Assembly (NCBI GenBank): GCA_013146195.2
Contig: CM028377.1
Coordinates: 20,920,796-20,984,795 of the forward strand
Reading direction: 5' to 3'
Source of the DNA: Codonopsis lanceolata
Taxonomy: Eukaryota > Streptophyta > Magnoliopsida > Asterales > Campanulaceae
Length of the DNA: 64,000 nucleotides
A program made the translations under genes and the position numbers. Shown piece after piece: positions 23,801 to 35,032 of the stretch (its first letter is position 1; every line of letters starts with the position of its first letter). Below the pieces are notes generated by a model, which did not search any database, had not been told where the DNA came from, and saw only the letters and a program-made list of their open reading frames with translations.

Positions 23801-24199
23801 AAAAAGCTAGCCTTGAATGGGTCAGGCCAGCTTTTTCGATAGTCTTCGCTTTTCCTCGATTTAAACGGTCCGACCCGTCGGGACATCTCTCTTAATATCC
23901 CTACTTATTTCTCCAAAAAAAAAATAAAAATTTTGCATTACCATACAGTTGTTCAAGCAACAACAGCTAATCATACAATAAACTTGTTACTTTCCCTTAT
24001 GTTGATCACACAAGATATCAAGACGGGATAGGAATGGGATTTTCGTGTTCCTATAAAAGTAGAGCTCTCCTTCATCAAAAGATTTCAAGCTAGGGTACTA
24101 ATAGGATATTTTGCTATAACATCCTTAAAGGCAGTTTCTAATTGGATATTTAGCTATATGTGTTTTTTATACTTATAAATGAAGCATTATCTAAAGGAT

Positions 24200-24445
24200 T
24201 AATATAATGTTTGGTCCCTAGACATGTCGAAAATCAATGTTTTGATCCACTGGACAAAAAAACAATAGAATTTGGTCCCTAGACATGTATTTTTGACCAA
24301 TTTGCCCCCTACCACCGTTATAATTTGGTCCCTGGGAGGGGGCAAATTGGTCCGAAAATATATGTTCATGGACCAAATTCTATTGTTTTTTTGTCCGGTG
24401 ACCAAAACATTGATTTTCGACATGTTCAGGGATCAAATTATTATT
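24200..24445. mobile_element. Foldback (hairpin) MITE
   Basis: The two halves are inverted copies over about 110 bp: the left arm ttggtccctagacatgtcga and onwards to aatttgcccc, and the right arm the reverse, through caccggacaaaaaaacaata to acatgttcagggatcaaa. The loop is only about 30 bp (near 24312-24340). Superfamily unclear; I could not find a convincing target duplication. Confidence 0.75.
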
Positions 24446-24583
24446 TAATTCTTATCTAAACAACTAAATAGGAATAGGTGTTATTTGAATTTACGAAAAA
24501 TCAAATGAAATGGAAATGTAACAATTAAAAATCTATATTATAATACATATTTCAAAACACGTGTAATTGGTAAAAATTAATTA

Positions 24584-25464
24584 GAGCATCCCCAATGCTA
24601 CATTTCCTATTCCATTTTCTTGACCGGGTCTCGCTGTCACCTACACACTTTTCTCTTCTTATTTCATTTAAGAATATATCTTCCCAATGATAATCTTCTT
24701 ATACATCTCTTATTAGCTGGATCTCACTGTCACCTCATTAACTTTACACTTCAATCTTATTTTTATACTTCTCAAACAAATAAATTTATTTAACTTTATT
24801 TAATATATTTCATATTTAAATATTTCGTATAGATTAATTAATTTATAAATAAGGACATTAATTAATTTATAAATAATAAAATACTCATAAATTAAATAAT
24901 TTATAATTTAATTAACAAATTATCAATAAAATACATATTATACATAACTCGTAAAATAACATAAATAGAAAATTACATAAAATATTTTTAAAATGAAGAA
25001 ATAGAAGAGAGAATGATGAAGTTATAGAAAAAATGAAGAAGGTTGAGGTGATATATTTATAGGGTAGAATGGAAAAAAAACATTAAAAAATATAAATAAT
25101 CACCAACGGTTACTTTTAAAAAAAAAACTCACAATTCCAAAAAAAATTAAAAAATTAAAATTTTTGGAAAGAAGCAACACAACCGCCGTGGGACCCATCT
25201 CTGCCTGCCAGCCTGCCTACCATCGTCGCCTTCCATCCCCTTCTACCGAGCGTGTGGTACACATGCCAGATTGGAGAAAGCGGTGCACCACACTCCCTGC
25301 TCCCGCCCCTTCTTTCACCAACAATTCCCACTTCCTATTTAGGAATTGCACTCTATCTCTCTCCTACATGGCCAATTAAGAAGATAAGTTAGGAAGTGTT
25401 CTCATTACAAAAGAGACTCTTCCTATTAAGAAGAGAGCTTGAGAATATTGCAATAGGGGTGCTC
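24584..25464. mobile_element. Harbinger-like (GAGCATC terminus) non-autonomous element, copy 2
   Basis: An 881-bp element with target duplication TTA (24581-24583 and 25465-25467) and inverted ends gagcatccccaatg at the left and caataggggtgctc at the right. A 3-bp TTA duplication is the PIF/Harbinger pattern. The interior is AT-rich at the left and C-rich at the right (25190-25330). No transposase ORF. It shares sequence with the inverted copy at 21940-22958 and end motifs with 31446-31866. Confidence 0.75.
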
Positions 25465-25676
25465 TTAGAGGTTAGGATTTATTTTTTTACCAAATTCCTA
25501 TGGCCTAGATTTAATCTAAATTCCAAGCGTGTGAAAGGCTGAGTCTCCTTCCGCTTTCATCCTCCAATTCTTCCGCTTCTTCCTCCTTTTCATCCTCCAA
25601 TTTGGTTACTGCAAATCCAAATCCTTAGTCTATTTAGAGTGGTTCAATGGATCTACAAAACCCACCCTCCGATTTC

Positions 25677-26032
25677 TCAATCTTTTCTCACCCTATCAAG
25701 CTCCGTTCGGCACTTCGGTTATTTCTCTACGAGCCGCCCCATCAATCTTTTCTCACCCTGTCAAGCTCCGTTCGGCACTTCGGTTATTTCTCTACGAGCC
25801 ACCCCACCAATCTTTGTTAGATATATCTACGTATTTTTCTGTTCTTCTGCTTTATTTTCTCTCTTTTCTTTCTGCTCTCTTCTACGTATTTTTCTTGCTG
25901 TTTGAGTTCGAGAATAATCAAATTCACAAGCCTATCTCTATATCTTTCTGTTCGAGTTTTCTGTTCTTCTACTTTCTTTTCTTTCTCTTTTCTTTATGCT
26001 CTCTTCTACGTATTTTTCTTTTTGTTTGAGTT
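25677..26032 (+). repeat. Two sets of tandem duplications
   Basis: Set one: a unit of about 64 bp starting caatcttttctcaccct and ending acgagcc(g/a)cccca occurs twice back to back (about 25677-25740 and 25741-25804), with very few differences. Set two: a pyrimidine-rich block starting ctgttcttct, with ctctcttctacgtatttttc in its second half, occurs at about 25840-25912 and 25968-26032. The sequence is T/C-rich like a 5' UTR, but no gene is supported here. Confidence 0.7.
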
Positions 26033-26187
26033 CTAAAAAATAACAATTGGCCTTGCACAGCTTTGAGAAGGGCATTTCGTCGAACATAATTGGCCCTGCA
26101 CCCAGTATTAAAATGGGTGTCTGCAACAAAAATTGCTACTCTAGAAAAATCGAAAAGTAGTTAATAAGCTAAATAGCAAATTAACAG

Positions 26188-26212
26188 GGAGAGAGAGAGA
26201 GAGAGAGAGAGA
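26188..26212. repeat. (GA)n microsatellite
   Basis: About 12 GA units directly downstream (on the minus strand) of the orphan VTT-like exon. Confidence 0.93.
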
Positions 26213-26219
26213 AATTAAC

Positions 26220-26321
26220 CTTTTTGACGGGGAGAGAAAAGCAAGCAAAGGTGACGGTGGCGAGGATGGTGAGGAAAAGAGAGACACGGAAGGCAGAAGA
26301 CCAGCTGAAGGAAACCGCCAT
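26220..26321 (-). pseudogene. Orphan first exon of a TVP38/VTT (SNARE-associated Golgi) family protein
   Basis: On the minus strand an ATG at 26321-26319 opens MAVSFSWSSAFRVSLFLTIL and ends FACFSLPVKK, followed by a good donor (AAG|GTTAAT at 26219). The hydrophobic N-terminus ending in SLPVEK-like residues matches, from memory, the first exon of plant TVP38/TMEM64 (VTT-domain) membrane proteins. No following exon (the conserved Gly/Pro-rich VTT core) is seen on the minus strand to the left. The exon and its leader lie between two copies of a 20-bp direct repeat (agtattaaaatgggtgtctg at 26104 and 26424). Identity is tentative; the exon alone cannot work. Confidence 0.42.
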
Positions 26322-26574
26322 TGAAGATAACAACCTCCGGCGCCAAAGCCGACAATCCTCGCCGTCGTCGTTATCGGTCAGGTCTTGCCTCAACAACGGC
26401 CTTGCTCTCAGTCCAACTACGTGAGTATTAAAATGGGTGTCTGTAATTGGATGTTCAAATTTGATGAAAAGGGTTTAATTGTGGGGTTGCTTGGGCGGAA
26501 AAAGAGTGGAAATGAAATGGGTTTTGGTAAATTATGAAATGGGCTTTTGGAAATGAATGTAAATGTAGGAAGAG

Positions 26575-27494
26575 TGCTTGTTTGGTAACCGTTGTTTCTA
26601 ATATTTTTGTTTTTATTTCTAATTTTTTTTGTGAAAAATAGAAATAGAAATACATTTGACAATCATTTTTATTTCTGATAAACTAGAAACGTTTCTCATT
26701 TTTCCCTAAAATTTAAAAATGAAAAAAAAATCGTTTATTTTTTAAGAGAAATGATTCTTTTTCGAAACTTGGAAGAGTCAAGGTCGGTCAACTTAAATGA
26801 CGTCGAGCCTTCGAACTTTGATACGAAAATTTTCATCCCGAATTTTTTCCTCTATATATATATATGTGTGTGTGTGTGTCAACCCTAAACTCGTTAACCC
26901 AACCGACCCGACCTAAAAAATCACATGACCCAACCGAACCCGTTAATATTTTTGGGTTGCACGTGTAACCCATTTTGATCCAAAAATATTAATGGGTTGG
27001 GTTAAAGTGGGTCGAGTCAATTACCCATATTGATCTAATAGCTTTTATTCTATAAAATTATGAATTTTTGAGAGAAAATCTGGATTAAGACGAGTTGTCC
27101 TGTTTTAGCCTATCACTAGTTTATCCCGTTTGATATTCGGGTTCTAATGAGTTTCGACTCGTCATCTGTTCCAACGAATAAGGAGCTGCTTATCCACATT
27201 TTTTTAATAGTAGATGAAATATAGTGAATTATTATTCAACCTTTTTCAATTGGATATAATATACTATTATGGAAGTTGTAATATGCTAATTTTTTTGAAA
27301 AAGAATATAACTTTATGAAAAGAAATAAAAATGTTTGTCAAAAATGATTAAATTTTGTTTCTTTTTCATAATAAAAATAGAAATGGTTATCAAACGTGTT
27401 TTTGTTTCTTATCCAAAATAAAAAAAATAGAAATAAAGTGAAACAGAAACATGTAAAACAAAGAAAGGAAATAAAAATGTTACCAAACATTACC
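26575..27494. mobile_element. TIR element with tgtttggtaac ends
   Basis: The left end gtgcttgtttggtaaccgtt and the right end aaaatgttaccaaacattac are inverted copies, and the similarity continues inward through tttttatttc / aaaaatagaaat blocks for about 150 bp. The interior holds a (GT)n run at 26868-26880 and a local inverted pair, cccgttaatatttttgggtt against ccaaaaatattaatgggttg (26940-27001). No ORF. The GTTTGGTAAC terminus is common in plant non-autonomous DNA elements; superfamily not resolved. Confidence 0.6.
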
Positions 27495-27617
27495 TCAAAA
27501 AACTGCACTTGATGAGAAACCCGGGGGGTAGGACAGTGTGGTAGGAGTTAAAACAATTTTTTTTTTTTTGGAGTTAAAACATTCGGTCACCCAATTTCTT
27601 TTCTATCTTGATAAGAT

Positions 27618-28103
27618 CAGTGTTCTAAAACTCACCGCCTAGCCTCTACGCGACTTTCGGCGCCTAATCGGCCAAACCTTGCCGACCTAAATTTATTTTT
27701 GTAACTTTGATTTTTGTGGCGTGCGGGTGAAGGGCCGGAGAAAGAAGGGGGAGTGGTAATGGTGAGGCAGAGATGGAGGTAATGAGGGGCGAACTGGAGT
27801 AATATTTTTTTTTGTTTTTAGTTCTAAACTTGGCTGGTTTATTGCTTTGGGGTTGTTGAGAATTGAGATTAATAGTAGATTTGTATATTTTTGTTCATTT
27901 TACAAATATAGACAAGTGTTTGATAAAATGACAAACATAAAAAAAATTAAATTTATATTCAATGTGTTTGATCTTTGATGTAAATTATCAAAAAAATGGT
28001 AATTATGCCTTAATTCTAGGCTCCGCCTAGGCCCCGATTACGCCCCGACTAGTCCCGTAGGCGCTAGACGCTAGTGTGCCGCCTAACGATTTTTAGAATC
28101 TTG
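27618..28103. mobile_element. hAT-like MITE with 8-bp target duplication
   Basis: A 486-bp element flanked by an exact 8-bp direct repeat gataagat (27610-27617 and 28104-28111). Ends are inverted: cagtgttctaaaactc and gatttttagaatcttg. The subterminal zones are GC-rich and also inverted (ccgcctagcctctacgcgac / ctaggcgctag types). An 8-bp duplication and CA-start termini fit hAT. No transposase. Confidence 0.8.
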
Positions 28104-28237
28104 GATAAGATAGCCAATAGGTTGACACGCAGCATTTGAAACTTTTTCATGTTTTGGTAGTACAAAAAACGTTTTTTGTTATTTCGAAAAAAATTTATCT
28201 TAATTATGAGTACTCACTTTTTCTTAAAATTATTTTC

Positions 28238-28935
28238 TTGGTTCACCTACCACATGAATTAAACAAAAAAAAGTATAATGTGTAATTTTTTTTTAAAAAA
28301 ATTACTATAATGTGTAATTTTATTTAAAATTTATGTACATGTTACTTATACTAGCAAGTTACAAGGAAAATGATAATATTAGGAGGGATGGAGTGTTTAT
28401 CAAATTTTCATTTGAGAATAGTCTATTTGTCTAAAAAAAAGTTGTGCATTTCAAAAATCTAAAAATGTTGGGATGGTATTATTGATTTTGGCAAATACTT
28501 AGGTAACGGTCTTAAAAGTATTTTTTGTAAAACATATATTCTTTATTTGATTGTGTTTATGGATTAAACCATAATGTACTCATAAATTTAAAGGGGTGCA
28601 ATATAGTTTTAAAAAAATATATATTATAGCACAGGTATGATTTTTTTTTTTCAATTTTATCCCCCATCAAAATCATTATAAAAAATAAAATAAATATTCA
28701 TGTTACGAATGACAACTTTTGGTTCACCTATCACACAAATTAAAAAAAAAATTTAGTATAATGTGTAATTTTATTTAAAATTTATGTACATGTTACTTAT
28801 AATAGTAAGTTACAAAAATGATAAAATTAAGAGGGATGGATCGTTTATCAAATTTTCATTTGAAAATAATCCGTTTGTCTCGAAAAAGTTATACATTTCA
28901 AAAATCTAAAAATGTTGGGATAGTATCCGACACCA
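28238..28935 (+). repeat. Direct duplication of about 220-240 bp
   Basis: Copy 1 at about 28238-28475 and copy 2 at about 28719-28935, both running from ggttcacct(a/t)(c/t)caca to ctaaaaatgttgggat(g/a)gtat. Shared internal landmarks are ttatttaaaatttatgtaca, gagggatgga and tttatcaaattttcatttga. The 240-bp spacer is AT-rich. No coding sequence. It looks like two related insertions or a segmental duplication; the termini are not clear. Confidence 0.7.
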
Positions 28936-29503
28936 ATAAAATCATAAACATATATTAGAATATTCACATACTGCCTTCTCCATACTTCAATCAAGTCATA
29001 CTAGCGCCATAGTCACGAGCACAAAAACTAGTGTATTTTACAAACAAAACAGGAGAAGCGTATCTCTCAATTATGTTAAAAACTATAACCACACGCTCAT
29101 TGCCAACCACACTATAATATTACCAATAATGCTATGATCAACATTTACAGGTGCTGGACAAGGCTAACAACTGGGTCACAAGATTAACATGCATGAGCGA
29201 GCTTAAAGCCTTAAACGAACAACATGAGCATGCTGTTAACTAACTGGCTAAGGTCAATTATGCCAAGTAATTATCTAACACACAATAGATGTGTAAATTT
29301 TGGTGAGAATACAATTGGACAGATGAACGAAAATGCCCCAGCCACCAGTTGTGCTCCAATAAATTTTTAAAATGTATATACCAAGTACTATAAACTACAA
29401 ACTAAAGCTATTTTGACTGCCTATGCATATTCATCTTGTTTGCTAAAAGATGAAAAATCAGAAGAATCAACTTCCTAGAAGGCTATGCCATTTCAAAGGT
29501 AAC

Positions 29504-32500
29504 TCAGCGTCTTTTCTTGCTTCTCTTTGCAGCACTTGATTTTGAGGGAGAAACGATGATGTGTGCAAATAGAGCAACAATGACAACAACGGATATTTGC
29601 AAACCATATTTTGCAAGCAACCTCTGCAATAAAGAAATTGAAAGATGAGGACGGTTGTTTACATTGCACCCACCAAAACAAGCTACATTCTCAAGACAGG
29701 TTGAGAAATATCTGAGGCTTAAAGACCACACCAAGCATAACAGCAATGCAAGAGGAACAAGCACGTTTATTGCTACATCAATTAAAATTTGCAATTTCAG
29801 AACAGAACTTTTGTAAATACTAAAATACGTCTATACGTACAGCAGAAACACAAGCCCCAATAAGGGAACTTCAATGCTTCAAGGGTAGGGTCCGGACATC
29901 TAATGTCACTTTAACTAATTCAATGTGCATGCCTTACTGTCTAAATACATGCCATAGTATATTTTTTTAATATTTTATCAGGGGAGCTGTTTGTGGGGCG
30001 AGGGATGGAAATCAACTACTTCTGTGGTCATTTCAGGCAATATTCCATAACTTGGCATTTTCATTCAGCATATAGATTGCCAAATCCCTCCACAACCCCC
30101 CCTCCAAAAGAAAAATAATACTTCGGAATAACAATATAAGAAAACTAAAGAGGAAAATCAATACTTGTATCAAATCTAACAAATATACAAAACAAAGATG
30201 GAAGTTCAAACGTCTAATTCAGTACTCATAAATGTACATACTTCTATGATAGGACACATTGACCGTGGTAAAAAAAATGTGCCACCAGTTCAGGAAATGT
30301 AATAGAAGATAAAAAAATTGACCGTCATTTTTCTTACCTTTGCCTGAGAGAGTAGTCAGCCACATCAGATGGTATATGGGAAGACAAAGCATAACATGTT
30401 AGTAGGGCATCCACTAAAAGAATACATTGATAATGCTACCAAAGGGGAAGGAAGAGAAATATGAAATATATTTGCCAAGAAGAGGTTACCAATTCAAACT
30501 TCTTCCTGGAGGTCTGATCTGCTAGCATATCAAGTGGCAAGATTGGGGTTGAATATGCTTCCTAGAAATGGACTATCATTCAGTAAAGGATTGAAGTCAT
30601 AGCAATTAAAAAATTTGGCATTAAAAAGATTTTCAAACATTCAACCTGTAGAGCAGCCTTCTTTGGTACACGAAATGTGATGAGGGCAGGTACACCATAG
30701 TATATGGTTTTGACTCTTGACTCCAACACAAAAGAATGGGAAACAAGAGAGCCACTGCAAAGCATACCATAAAAGATCACAGAAAATGAGGAAATGAACT
30801 GCAACAAATAAATATGAATAGAAGAATATAGATCATGATTAAGCAATGGGTGAAGTTTTCATAGCTTACGCTGAAAGCTTTTCCCACGACTGGGAAGTGT
30901 TCCCAACAACAGAATCGAATACACCTTTAGCCCAACTATCATCATTAAGGCTTACGTCATATGCAGCGCTAAAAATTTGTAGATACATTGTCAGCAGAAG
31001 TTTAAAACCTTGTTTCAAACTAAAACATCGTAATTCTTGATACATTCTGGCAGTGCAAAAGCATTTCAGCCACTACGAAGAACCAAAACAGCTGTCATAA
31101 ACCAGAAAGCCTGAAGTTTAAGGACTTTTTAACTACAATTGAAATGAATGCAATAGATGAGAAATTCCCAAATTAGCTGATGAAAGTATATCATCATGTA
31201 TGTACTTGGGCCTGGATTGACCTGCATTGATATGCAGGCAAGTTTAGATTTTAAACATTTTTGGCGGTAGAAGAATTTTTGTATTTCCAGGGTTATAGAG
31301 AATTGAAACATCATGAGAAACAAATTATACTTCTCTTCTGCTATTACTCTGCATGTGTGCAGTTTTTTTTTTTTTTTTTTTTGCGGGGGTAAAAACCTAT
31401 GCCTTTCTTTTCCAAAAAAAAAAAAATAGAGGACGCCCCTGCTTAGAGCAATATGGATGTGAAAGAAATTAGATGCCCCCTAGGATTACACACTTTTTGA
31501 AAGAAAAAACCTCTTCAATGCAAATGTGGATGAGGGATGTGGAAATGATATGTCAACCAAATTTGTTTACATTGTGGATGACAATGTCAATTTTTTATAC
31601 TCTACTTGAGGGTGTGAATACATCGTGGTCATCATTTTTCGTTTTAAAACTCTTTCTATTGGTTGTTCTATGTTATTTTATTTTTTATTTTTTTGTCAAA
31701 TTTCATTTTAGTGGTGGGATGCATGTCAGATCAAATCTACATTTGCATTAGAGAAGTCCGTTTTGATTAAACGTGAATGAAGAGAGAAAAATTGCTACAA
31801 ATGATTGAAGATGTTAATTAAACACAGCTACGTATGATCAAATCTACGGTTGCATTAATGATGCTCTTAGGCTCAATTATTCATTGTGTCAATGATGAGT
31901 AAGACTACTAAATTACTATTGCATCAGCCAGAACCATATATTCTGGGCAACAGAAACAACAAAGAACTGGGATTTCAGAACTGTCAAGCATCATTAAAAT
32001 TTTAATTAATCTTGAATGAAAAGTTTCTCTAAAATGACATGCAACGAAATGACGATTGGTGTATATCAAAAGAGTACTAATACTTTTTCAAAAACAAAAA
32101 TGCCAAAACTCGACGCATCAAGACGATCGAATAGCATGAGATAAATAAAAAATAAAACAGTGCACACTATACGTTTGTACCGTATCTACGAAACTCCGAA
32201 AGCAAGCAGGCTTAATTGGATCCGCGATCACAATTCACAGAGCATCAAGCAAAATCAAACAAAGATTTGCACAAATTGAGATATATGAAAGCCTATAGAA
32301 TGAATGAAGGGAGTATGCGTACGCGGATCCACGGTTGTAGATGTCGATGGAGACGGAAACGCGTTCGGCGATGGCATTGAGCTTGGAGAGAGTCACCTTC
32401 TTTTGCGCCACTATGAACGGAGAGTCGGAGGCTGCAAAGGTCGTAGAAATGAAAAACAGAGCTAACAGAGTGACGATCACCATTGCAGCGTTTGTAATTG

Positions 32501-32510
32501 GGATCGCCAT
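29504..32510 (-). CDS. TRAPB: Translocon-associated protein subunit beta (TRAP-beta)
   Basis: ER membrane protein of the TRAP complex at the Sec61 channel. Exons on the minus strand: 32510-32323, 30968-30870, 30754-30646, 30561-30490, a 6-nt exon 30343-30338, and 29623-29504, all GT-AG, summing to 594 nt (197 aa plus stop TGA). Residues 1-27 are a signal peptide (VTLLALFFISTTFA). The lumenal beta-sandwich follows, with DSPFIVAQKK, ERVSVSIDIYNRGSAAAYDV, DDSWAKGVF and GVPALITFRVPKKAALQ. A C-terminal membrane helix (ISVVVIVALFAHIIV) and a short basic cytosolic tail (SKSSAAKRSKKRR) end the protein, as in the family. Start chosen at 32510: ATGG context and the only Met before the signal sequence. 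The family FDW before AKRLLAKYG reads FEL here. Intron 1 carries a MITE. No defect is seen, so this is likely a working gene. Confidence 0.93.
30338..30343 (-). CDS. TRAPB: 6-nt microexon of TRAP-beta (codes Ala-Lys)
   Basis: Without it, exons 30561-30490 and 29623-29504 join as KKFEL-RLLAKYG and lack the two residues (A-K) that the family has before RLLAKYG. In the 0.87-kb intron between them, the minus strand shows a strong acceptor (ctctctcag), then GCAAAG, then a strong donor (gtaagaaa). GCAAAG encodes exactly Ala-Lys in frame, and both flanking exon joins are phase 0. It is called on fit alone; no transcript was seen. Confidence 0.75.
31446..31866. mobile_element. Harbinger-like MITE in TRAP-beta intron 1
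   Basis: A 421-bp element with TTA on both sides (31443-31445 and 31867-31869) and inverted ends gagcaatatggatgtg and cattaatgatgctc. The same terminus class (GAGCAT/GAGCAA with TTA duplication) as at 24584-25464. The open frame 31473-31751 inside it has no recognisable family. Confidence 0.65.
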
Positions 32511-32802
32511 GGATGAATCAGTTCAGGACTGTCTCGGCTATTGACGAGAGACGGACAGACAGAGAGAGTACGGACACAAGACAGAAGAACTAGGGTTTAA
32601 CACGTGGAGATGTGCAGTAATCAGCAGTATTATGGCCTTTGGTGGTTTGGTCAGCGTGAATGGGGATCTGTTACAGTGGGCTTTCAGTTCCGCAAGTAGA
32701 GGCCTGAAAATCCAAACACATAGAAAAACCCAAGTGGCCCACTTACTATTTCCTTGTGAATTAAATTAGTAGGACAAGTCAAGTGTGCATAACAAAAGGA
32801 TA

Positions 32803-33733
32803 GAAGAAATTGCTCACCCGATATCTTTTTCCGAACATTTAACCCATCGATTTTTCCTTTTTTTTCCGATTGCTAAAATTCATTTTCTTGAAATCTTTTT
32901 TAAAATACCCACATAAAAGAATTTAAGGTTGAAATTCGCACGGATGAAAGGAAAGAGAATTGGTAGGTCGGGTGGTAAAGAATACTTGTATTTTTTATCT
33001 TGCATTTAATTAATCCACCACCCTAACTTTTTATTTTCTTTCCTCTTTATCTATTGATCTTCAGTTTCAACAGTGATGTTTTTTCTTCTGGTGCTTCTTC
33101 TTCTTTGTCTTCTTCTGTTGTTGCTTCTTCTTTCATTGTGTTTGTGTGTTTGATTCAAAATAGATTATTTTTGTATGTTGTGTTGCTATGCATATAAACT
33201 GTTCGATAAAATTCCTGAACAAATTTTAATTAATTGTTGGACATCGTTTTTTAATCTGAAAGCATCGATTTTGAATGACAATGCATAATTTGTAAATCAT
33301 GATGCATCGATTTTGATTTGGGATGCATGAAATATGCTTCAATTTGAAATAATTTTGTTGATTGTGTACAAGAAAGAATGTACATGAAAGTCTGGTTCGT
33401 TTAATATTGCAGCACAATGCAACATCAATTTTTGCATCATAGCACAAAATTGGATTACGTAATTCTAATTGATGCATCGCGGTGCAAAATTGAATTATGT
33501 AACTAATTTGATGCATCACGGTGCAAAAATTGATACAATCAAATTTGACGCATCTCGTTGCAAATTGTGATGTAGCGCAGTGCATTTGGGTGAATGATTC
33601 GTTGTGCGTCTCAGACTCATTAAGGGTATTGTAGTCTTTTTGCATCCAAAAGTGATTTTTTTTTCATTGAAAAAAATAATGATAGACTGGAGCGGTTATA
33701 AACTTTTAAAATGAGACCGGCCCGAATTTCACC
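32803..33733. mobile_element. MULE-like CGCG-rich family, copy B
   Basis: A 931-bp element beginning gaagaaattgctcacccg and ending gaccggcccgaatttcacc. It is flanked by a 10-bp direct repeat with one mismatch, caaaaggata (32793-32802) and caaaaagata (33734-33743). The left half parallels copy A; the right half has gatgcatcgcggtgcaaaa-type units (33400-33570), then tcattaagggtattgtagtc and the inner inverted-repeat motif aaaagtgattttt. No transposase. Together with copy G it fixes the target size at about 10 bp. Confidence 0.78.
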
Positions 33734-33862
33734 CAAAAAGATAATCACATATGAAAAATTAAAATTTATTAATATTATATTACTACCGTACTACGGGCAA
33801 GAGTTTACCGAGTATTTTATTCAAACATTCATCTTTCAAAAGTTAAGCCTATAATTTTATTA

Positions 33863-34287
33863 GGGCTCATTTGTTGTGACTGATGGCTTATGATTTATAG
33901 CTGATAGCTTAAGCTGGTTGCTGAATGACTTGTGGTTGATTACATGATAGACTGTTTGTTACAGCTGTTAAAAAACTGCTTATGAGTTGTTATAATTATT
34001 TGTTAAAAAAAAACTTTGAAAATTAGTATTCATATTTTTATGTATATTTCATAAAAGGATGAAATGAGGATAATAAAATATTTATTAATGAATGGTTGTC
34101 TTCTTGTTTAAAAAAAAACCAAAAAGTTTAAAATTTTAGCTTTTTGGCTTTGGTTTTTCAATGTATAAAGGGTGTTGCACCTTATTTATTGGCTTTTGAC
34201 TTATAAGTTAAAACAAACACTATAAATATGACTTTTCAAAAATCAAAAGCCAAAAGTCACTCCAAATAAGTCGTAACAAACGAGCAC
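33863..34287. mobile_element. Tourist/Harbinger-like MITE
   Basis: A 425-bp element with TTA duplication (33860-33862 and 34288-34290) and inverted ends gggctcatttgttgtgact and gtcgtaacaaacgagcac. Subterminal palindromic blocks of the ggcttttgacttataag type. No ORF. Confidence 0.75.
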
Positions 34288-34804
34288 TTAATCTTTTAGT
34301 GGAACGAAAAAATATTTATTTTATATATTTTTTAATAATTAACTATATTGACCATGCTCAAATATTTATGTAATTAATTACGATATATTGTAGTTCTTAA
34401 TAAATAGACATTTTAAACATGAATTTTTTGAATTAAACGAGGAAGTATTTAGTTTAAATATATTTTAAAATTTCAATTAAGGTGACATTTTGTTTTGTGT
34501 GACACCTAAGAGAAAATCAGGCCATGTCTTTTAAGGAAAGAGGAAAGTCTGAGAAAAAAATTGAATTTTTATAAGTTAATAATGAGACAAAACAAATGCA
34601 AAAACATAAATAAAATAATTTTTCAACGAGGAAAACGATGAATTTGATGCAAAAGAAACTCAAGATAGCAATTAGCAATTGTATTTGTTCACATTCATAT
34701 GGAAAATGTTATAACTTAACCATAGTTTTGAAGTTTGAGTTAAAACTTGGTTGGCTTCAACTGTTGAAAGATATATGGGTGATTAGTTGAGTTGAGATTT
34801 TTCA

Positions 34805-35017
34805 TGTAGAAACTGATAAAGTTTGGGAATAAAAATATAGTATTACTATTGATTGAATCATTTATTTATATAGGGAGTTACAATTAGGGTTACACAAGGA
34901 GTATGATATAAGAAACATTTACAAGAAAGATAATATAATAAGGAAAGAACTACACAAGGTAGTAACTACTAAACACTAATTATAATAAATAAATAATAAA
35001 TATCGTATTCTCTAATA
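34805..35017 (-). repeat. 3' LTR of the minus-strand copia element
   Basis: 213 bp. It aligns to the other LTR over gtagaaactgataaagttt, the ggagttacaattagggttac block, and tagtaactactaaacactaa. The two differ at many sites, so the insertion is old. Confidence 0.92.
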
Positions 35018-35032
35018 TGCCCCCGCAAGATG
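35018..35032 (-). other. Polypurine tract of the minus-strand copia element
   Basis: On the plus strand tgcccccgcaagatg; in element orientation this is a purine run (gcgggggca) immediately before the 3' LTR start, the normal primer for plus-strand DNA synthesis. Confidence 0.65.

Noticed and set aside
32341..32544. 67-codon plus-strand ORF over the TRAP-beta first exon
   Set aside because: Antisense shadow of the signal-peptide exon.
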